DNA of 9,103 nucleotides. Source: Micromonosporaceae bacterium (GTDB taxonomy: Bacteria; Actinomycetota; Actinomycetes; Mycobacteriales; Micromonosporaceae). Positions 6,551-9,103 of this stretch are shown here, one piece after another. Position numbers and translations under genes: made by a program. The notes under the pieces are model-generated. The model was not told the origin of the DNA, did no database searches, and saw only the letters and a program-made list of their open reading frames with translations. Positions within the stretch are counted from its first letter, which is position 1; every line of letters begins with the position of its first letter. Location: contig JAFMQQ010000082.1 in the NCBI GenBank assembly GCA_017354595.1, positions 1-9,103 of the forward strand, written 5' to 3'.

Positions 6551-7313
6551 GTGGCTCCTCCATCGGGGTACGCCCGGTGCCGCGCAGCACGATGTCCCAC
6601 CGGAAGGCCAGCGCCCAGTCCGGCCGGGTGTGCTCCATGTCGAACCGGGAGACCAGCCGCTGCCGCACCTTCGGGTCGGGGATCGAGTTGTAGATCGGGT
6701 CGTACTCGAACAGCGGATCGTCCGGGAAGTACATCTGCGTGACCAGCCGCTGGGTGAACGCCCGGCCCAGCAGCGAGAAGTGGATGTGCGCCGGCCGCCA
6801 GGCGTTGTAATGGTTCCCCCACGGGTAGGCGCCCGGCTTGATCGAGGTGAAGCGGTACCAGCCCTGCTCGTCGGTGACCACCCGGCCGCCGCCGGTGAAG
6901 TTCGGGTCCAGCGGACCCGGCCAGGTATCGACCTTGTGCCGGTACCGGCCGGCCGCGTTGGCCTGCCACACCTCAACCAGGGTGTCGGGGATCGGCCGGC
7001 CGTCGGAGTCCAGTACCCGGCCGTGCACGATGATCCGCTGGCCGATCGCCTCTTCGGCACCCGGCCCGGCCCTGGTCAGGTCGGCCTCGGACTCGGTGAC
7101 CCGTTCGGAGCCGAACAGCGGGCCGGTCACCTCGGTCAGCCGCTGTGGCAGCAGCACCAGCGGCCGGGCCGGCGAGCGCAGCGCGGTCGACTTGTACCCG
7201 GGGCTGTTCATCGGCGGGTGCAACCCTTGCGGCCGCTCGTACTCGGGCAGGTCGAGCCGTTCGTGAGTTGCCTCGAAATTGCGCGCGTGTAGCGCGCCAG
7301 CGGGCTCCGTCAT
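6540..7313 (-). CDS. pcaH: Protocatechuate 3,4-dioxygenase beta subunit
   Basis: The 257-residue product is the iron-bearing subunit of the intradiol dioxygenase. All four ligands of the Pseudomonas putida enzyme have counterparts with the same spacing: Tyr124 in GRYRHK (122-127), Tyr163 in GAYPW (161-165), and His176 and His178 in RPAHIHF (173-179). Arg173 matches the active-site Arg. The core begins near IVHGRVLD (95-102) and ends in RWDIVLRGTG (238-247). An N-terminal extension of about 90 residues contains the usual beta-subunit segment HPPMNSPGYKSTALRSP (32-48). The ATG shares ATGA with the pcaJ stop and has GGGAGG 7 nt upstream. Confidence 0.96.
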   Translation of the reverse strand: MTEPAGALHARNFEATHERLDLPEYERPQGLHPPMNSPGYKSTALRSPARPLVLLPQRLTEVTGPLFGSERVTESEADLTRAGPGAEEAIGQRIIVHGRVLDSDGRPIPDTLVEVWQANAAGRYRHKVDTWPGPLDPNFTGGGRVVTDEQGWYRFTSIKPGAYPWGNHYNAWRPAHIHFSLLGRAFTQRLVTQMYFPDDPLFEYDPIYNSIPDPKVRQRLVSRFDMEHTRPDWALAFRWDIVLRGTGRTPMEEPHED

Positions 7314-8107
7314 GAGGCTGCCTCCCGGTTTCCCTTGGTTGCTTCGAGGTGGCGCAGCACGGCCAGTTCGCCGGCGGTGGGCGGTTGCGTGCTGCCCGGT
7401 TCGGCCGCGACCGCGAGCGGCCAGCCGGTCGCGGCGCGCGCCTGCTCGACGGTCGCGCCCGGGTGCAGCCGGGTGAGGGTCAGCTCGCAGGTGGCCGGGT
7501 CCGGCTCCAGCACACCCAGGTCGGTGATGACCACCCGCGGCCCACCACCGCGCAGGCCGAGCCGGCGCCGGTCGTCGGGGCCGCTGCCGTAGCCGAGACT
7601 GGTGACGAAGTCGAGCCGGTCGACGAACGTGCGCGGGTTCTGCCGTACCACCACGATCACTTCCCGGCAGGAGGCGGCGATCTCGGGCGCACCGCCGGCA
7701 CCGGGCAGGCGTACCCGGGGGTTCGCGTAGTCGCCGCCGATCACCGTGGTGTTGATGTTGCCGTACCGGTCGAGCTGGGCGGCGGCGAGGAAGCCGATGT
7801 CGACCCGGCCGGGCTGCAGCCAGTAGTTGAAGACCTCGGGCACGCTGACCACCGAGTCGGCCGTCTCGGCGAGCACACCGTCCCCAATGGACAATGGCAG
7901 GAAGTCGGGTTTGGCACCCAGGGTGCCCGACTCGTACACGAGGACCAGATTGGGTGCATGGGTGCGGCGCGCGAGATTGGCCGCGGTGCTGGGCAGGCCG
8001 ATGCCGACGAAGCAGACCGCGCCGTCGCCCAGCGCGCGGGCCGCGGCGACGGTCATCATCTCGTCCGCGGTCCACGTCGCGGTGTCCACAGTAGATAGTT
8101 CGGTCAT
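7310..8107 (-). CDS. pcaJ: 3-oxoadipate CoA-transferase, beta subunit (GctB-like)
   Basis: The 265-residue product is a family I CoA-transferase beta subunit. The glycine motif GIGLPS (35-40) and the VYESGTLG segment (57-64) are visible; Glu59 is the likely catalytic glutamate that carries the CoA thioester. LDRYGNINTT (112-121) and PGAGGAPEI (135-143) are further family blocks. With PcaI it should transfer CoA from succinyl-CoA to 3-oxoadipate. The sequence style resembles the glutaconate CoA-transferase B group more than the SCOT-like PcaJ of Pseudomonas, so the substrate assignment rests largely on operon context. The ATG shares ATGA with the pcaI stop; GGAAGAG lies 11 nt upstream. Confidence 0.88.
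   Translation of the reverse strand: MTELSTVDTATWTADEMMTVAAARALGDGAVCFVGIGLPSTAANLARRTHAPNLVLVYESGTLGAKPDFLPLSIGDGVLAETADSVVSVPEVFNYWLQPGRVDIGFLAAAQLDRYGNINTTVIGGDYANPRVRLPGAGGAPEIAASCREVIVVVRQNPRTFVDRLDFVTSLGYGSGPDDRRRLGLRGGGPRVVITDLGVLEPDPATCELTLTRLHPGATVEQARAATGWPLAVAAEPGSTQPPTAGELAVLRHLEATKGNREAAS
7321..7326 (-). promoter_or_regulatory. Ribosome binding site of pcaH
   Basis: Minus-strand GGGAGG ends 7 nt before the pcaH ATG (7313). It supports this ATG over the long in-frame extension that would run back through pcaJ. Confidence 0.7.
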
Positions 8108-8907
8108 CGCATCACGTGCTCTTCCATCCAGTCCGTGAACCGCTGGCGGTCCCGGCTGATCGCGTCCCAGGCGAGGTAGAAGTCGTTGTCCCGCACCGAG
8201 TATCCGTGGGTGTACGAGGGATGGGAACCGTCCGGCAGCACAGAAACCATGGACAGAGCCCAGGCCGGCAGCACAATCGCGCCGGGACGCGGGTCCAGCT
8301 CGTCGACGACCTCCTCCACCGTGACCAGGCTGCGCTCCGCCGCCAGTACCGCCTCCTTCTGTACGCCGATGATGCCCCACAGTTGCACATTGCCGGCCCG
8401 GTCGGCGCGCTGCGCGTGTACCACCGCCACGTCCGGCCGCAGCGCCGGTACCGCGGTCAGCACCTCGCCGGTGAACGGGCAGGTGATCGGCTTGATGTTG
8501 CCGGTCTGCGTGGCCAGGTCGGTGCCGGTGTACCCGCGCAGCACGGCGAAGGGCAGCCCGCTGGCGCCGGCGACGTACCGGTTGGCCATCCCGGCGTGGC
8601 TGTGCTCCTCCAGCTCCAGCGGCGCCGGCCAACCGTTCTCGACCGCGTCCCGGAACCGGTGCAGCGAGCCGACACCGGGGTTGCCGCCCCAGGAGAAGAC
8701 CAGCCGGCGGGCACAGCCCATGCCGATCAGCTGGTCGTAGATCACGTCTGGCGTCATCCGCACCAGGGTCAGCCCGCGCCGGCGCTGCCGGATGATCTCG
8801 TGTCCGGCGCCGAACGGGATCAGGTGGGTGAAGCCCTCCATCGCCACCGTGTCGCCATCGTGGATCAGCTCGGCCACGGCCTGGTGCAGCGGGACGATCA
8901 CGGCCAC
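8104..8907 (-). CDS. pcaI: 3-oxoadipate CoA-transferase, alpha subunit (GctA-like)
   Basis: The 267-residue product is a CoA-transferase alpha subunit. Visible blocks are EGFTHLIPFGAGHEIIRQ (24-41), FSWGGNPGVGSLHRFRDA (71-88), TCPFTGEVL (142-150) and HAQRADRAGNVQLWGI (164-179). It forms the CoA-transferase with PcaJ. It looks closer to the GctA group than to SCOT-like PcaI. It is the first gene of the operon. GTG at 8907 is preferred, giving MAVIVPLHQA; a second GTG at 8901 is possible. No Shine-Dalgarno is seen, but a TAnnnT hexamer ends 6 nt before 8907, which fits a leaderless message. The frame stays open upstream through the control region, which is common at high GC and not taken as coding. 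Confidence 0.86.
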   Translation of the reverse strand: MAVIVPLHQAVAELIHDGDTVAMEGFTHLIPFGAGHEIIRQRRRGLTLVRMTPDVIYDQLIGMGCARRLVFSWGGNPGVGSLHRFRDAVENGWPAPLELEEHSHAGMANRYVAGASGLPFAVLRGYTGTDLATQTGNIKPITCPFTGEVLTAVPALRPDVAVVHAQRADRAGNVQLWGIIGVQKEAVLAAERSLVTVEEVVDELDPRPGAIVLPAWALSMVSVLPDGSHPSYTHGYSVRDNDFYLAWDAISRDRQRFTDWMEEHVMR

Positions 8908-8913
8908 CCCGGC

Positions 8914-8943
8914 ACGATAACACCGGCCTGTTCGCTGAGGGAA
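8914..8943 (-). promoter_or_regulatory. Putative pca operon promoter, leaderless type
   Basis: On the minus strand TATCGT (8919-8914) is a 4-of-6 match to a -10 box and ends 6 nt before the pcaI GTG at 8907. Only a weak -35 candidate (TTCCCT, 8943-8938, 18-bp spacing) is present, and it overlaps the half-site cluster. A poor -35 under an operator fits activator dependence, but the promoter is unproven. Confidence 0.4.
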
Positions 8944-8953
8944 CATACGTTCG
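8929..8953. promoter_or_regulatory. Three-half-site candidate operator for the IclR regulator
   Basis: TGTTCG (8929-8934), GGAACA (8940-8945) and CGTTCG (8948-8953) form a cluster. The first two make TGTTC-N7-GAACA, an exact inverted repeat. The second and third make GAAC-N4-GTTC. The first and third are direct repeats 19 bp apart. The cluster lies directly upstream of pcaI. IclR-family regulators of aromatic catabolism bind such repeats, and PcaR is the only regulator in this operon. Assignment to PcaR is an inference. Confidence 0.5.
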
Positions 8954-8958
8954 TTTGA

Positions 8959-8973
8959 CGTACCCGGGGTACG
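8959..8973. repeat. Perfect 7-bp inverted repeat in the divergent control region
   Basis: CGTACCC (8959-8965) and GGGTACG (8967-8973) are exact reverse complements around a single G. The repeat sits between the pcaI-proximal half-site cluster and the promoter of the rightward gene. It could be another operator or a small hairpin; nothing further can be assigned. Shorter palindromes GCTCGAGC and GAGCGCTC follow at 8973-8984. Confidence 0.5.
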
Positions 8974-8985
8974 CTCGAGCGCTCC

Positions 8986-9018
8986 AGGTTCGCCATCGGT
9001 ATGCCAGCGGGTGAACCT
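8986..9018. repeat. 9-bp imperfect inverted repeat before the rightward gene
   Basis: AGGTTCGCC (8986-8994) and GGTGAACCT (9010-9018) pair with one mismatch (a G-T wobble) across 15 nt. The right arm lies within the 17-bp spacer of the candidate promoter at 9001-9029. Antitoxins commonly repress their own promoter through such repeats, so this may be an autoregulatory operator. The left arm also contains a GTTCG half-site like those near pcaI. Confidence 0.4.
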
Positions 9019-9029
9019 CCCGGTAAACT
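9001..9029 (+). promoter_or_regulatory. Putative promoter of the rightward gene, leaderless type
   Basis: ATGCCA (9001-9006) and TAAACT (9024-9029) each match four of six bases of the -35 and -10 consensus, with 17 bp between them. Transcription would begin near 9036, the first base of the GTG start, so the message would be leaderless. No Shine-Dalgarno is seen before the GTG. Confidence 0.45.
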
Positions 9030-9035
9030 CGCGCT

Positions 9036-9103
9036 GTGAGCGCCATGACGACGATGAAGGTCTCGATCGAGGTACGGGACAGGCTGATGGCATTGGCCGA
9101 CAG
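9036..9103 (+). CDS. Putative ribbon-helix-helix antitoxin, 3' partial
   Basis: Only the first 22 residues are in the window: MSAMTTMKVS then IEVRDRLMALAD. A short beta-strand (MKVSIEV) followed by an amphipathic helix with RDRL is typical of ribbon-helix-helix antitoxins of VapB, MazE or ParD type in actinobacteria. GTG at 9036 is chosen from its distance to the TAAACT box; ATG at 9045 or 9054 are alternatives. If the call is right, a toxin gene should follow just outside the window. The fragment is too short for certainty. Confidence 0.45.
   Translation, partial: MSAMTTMKVSIEVRDRLMALAD

Larger units (their letters stand above)
2817..8907 (-). other. Protocatechuate branch (3-oxoadipate pathway) operon pcaIJHGBDCR
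   Basis: Eight minus-strand genes are read in the order pcaI, pcaJ, pcaH, pcaG, pcaB, pcaD, pcaC, pcaR. Junctions are overlaps of 4, 4, 11 and 8 bp, then a 1-bp gap, then overlaps of 8 and 4 bp. No internal gap is long enough for an internal promoter outside coding sequence, so one transcript from the 8908-8950 region is the simplest reading. Together the genes take protocatechuate to 3-oxoadipyl-CoA. The thiolase pcaF and a transporter are not present. Confidence 0.9.

Noticed and set aside
4681..6742. Very long plus-strand open frames opposite pcaD, pcaB and pcaG
   Set aside because: They are antisense to genes with clear catalytic motifs, have low-complexity Arg/Pro/Ala/Gly-rich translations with no recognisable domain, and are expected from third-position GC bias.
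8955..8975. TTGACG as a -35 box for a plus-strand promoter
   Set aside because: The nearest TAnnnT hexamer (TACGCT, 8970-8975) lies only 9 bp downstream, too close for a functional pair, and it is far from the gene start.
9033..9051. Possible Crp-type site TGTGA-N6-TGACG at the start of the rightward gene
   Set aside because: The second half does not match the TCACA partner, and the bases are part of the coding sequence.
8908..9093. Upstream in-frame extension of pcaI
   Set aside because: The extension would read through the inverted repeats and the candidate promoters, adds a Ser/Arg-rich stretch unlike CoA-transferases, and runs over the start of the divergent gene. Family N-termini begin near the GTG at 8907.
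1..9103. tRNA, rRNA, CRISPR arrays or insertion sequences
   Set aside because: No cloverleaf, regularly spaced repeats, transposase-like reading frame or terminal inverted repeats with target duplications were seen.

Overview
This is a GC-rich actinobacterial window. Third codon positions are strongly G/C biased, GTG starts are common, most neighbouring genes overlap by a few bases, and the gene families are typical of Actinobacteria. A Micromonosporaceae-like origin is plausible, but the sequence alone does not prove it.

Left part (1-2796, plus strand). The window opens inside a membrane-anchored class III nucleotide cyclase with membrane helices, a GAF-like domain and a cyclase catalytic domain. 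Its stop overlaps the GTG start of a Crp/Fnr-family regulator by 4 bp, so the two look translationally coupled. Both depart from the consensus at residues that normally read the nucleotide: the cyclase has Gln and Asn at the purine-specifying positions, and the regulator has Tyr where Crp has its phosphate-binding Arg. A Uma2-family (DUF820) nuclease-fold protein with its own ribosome binding site follows.

Central part (2817-8907, minus strand). Eight tightly packed genes form one protocatechuate operon, read from the right edge leftwards: pcaI, pcaJ, pcaH, pcaG, pcaB, pcaD, pcaC and an IclR-family regulator (pcaR type). Every junction overlaps by 4 to 11 bp or is separated by 1 bp. PcaHG opens the ring of protocatechuate between C3 and C4. 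PcaB, PcaC and PcaD convert the product to 3-oxoadipate, and PcaIJ activates that to 3-oxoadipyl-CoA. The closing thiolase (pcaF) and any uptake transporter are not in the window. PcaD and PcaC are separate overlapping genes rather than the PcaL fusion known from other actinomycetes. The CoA-transferase pair looks GctAB-like rather than SCOT-like.

Right part (8908-9103). A compact divergent control region of 128 bp lies between pcaI and a plus-strand gene that runs off the window, whose start resembles a ribbon-helix-helix antitoxin. The region holds three GTTC half-sites arranged as an inverted pair plus a direct repeat, a perfect 7-bp inverted repeat, and a 9-bp imperfect inverted repeat. 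On both sides a TAnnnT hexamer ends 6 nt before the GTG start, which suggests leaderless transcripts in both directions.

Most of the window is a recognisable catabolic operon. The least conventional parts are the cyclase/Crp pair with altered ligand-reading residues, a rare-codon patch inside the cyclase gene that carries the only in-frame TTA codon found, and the divergent control region.
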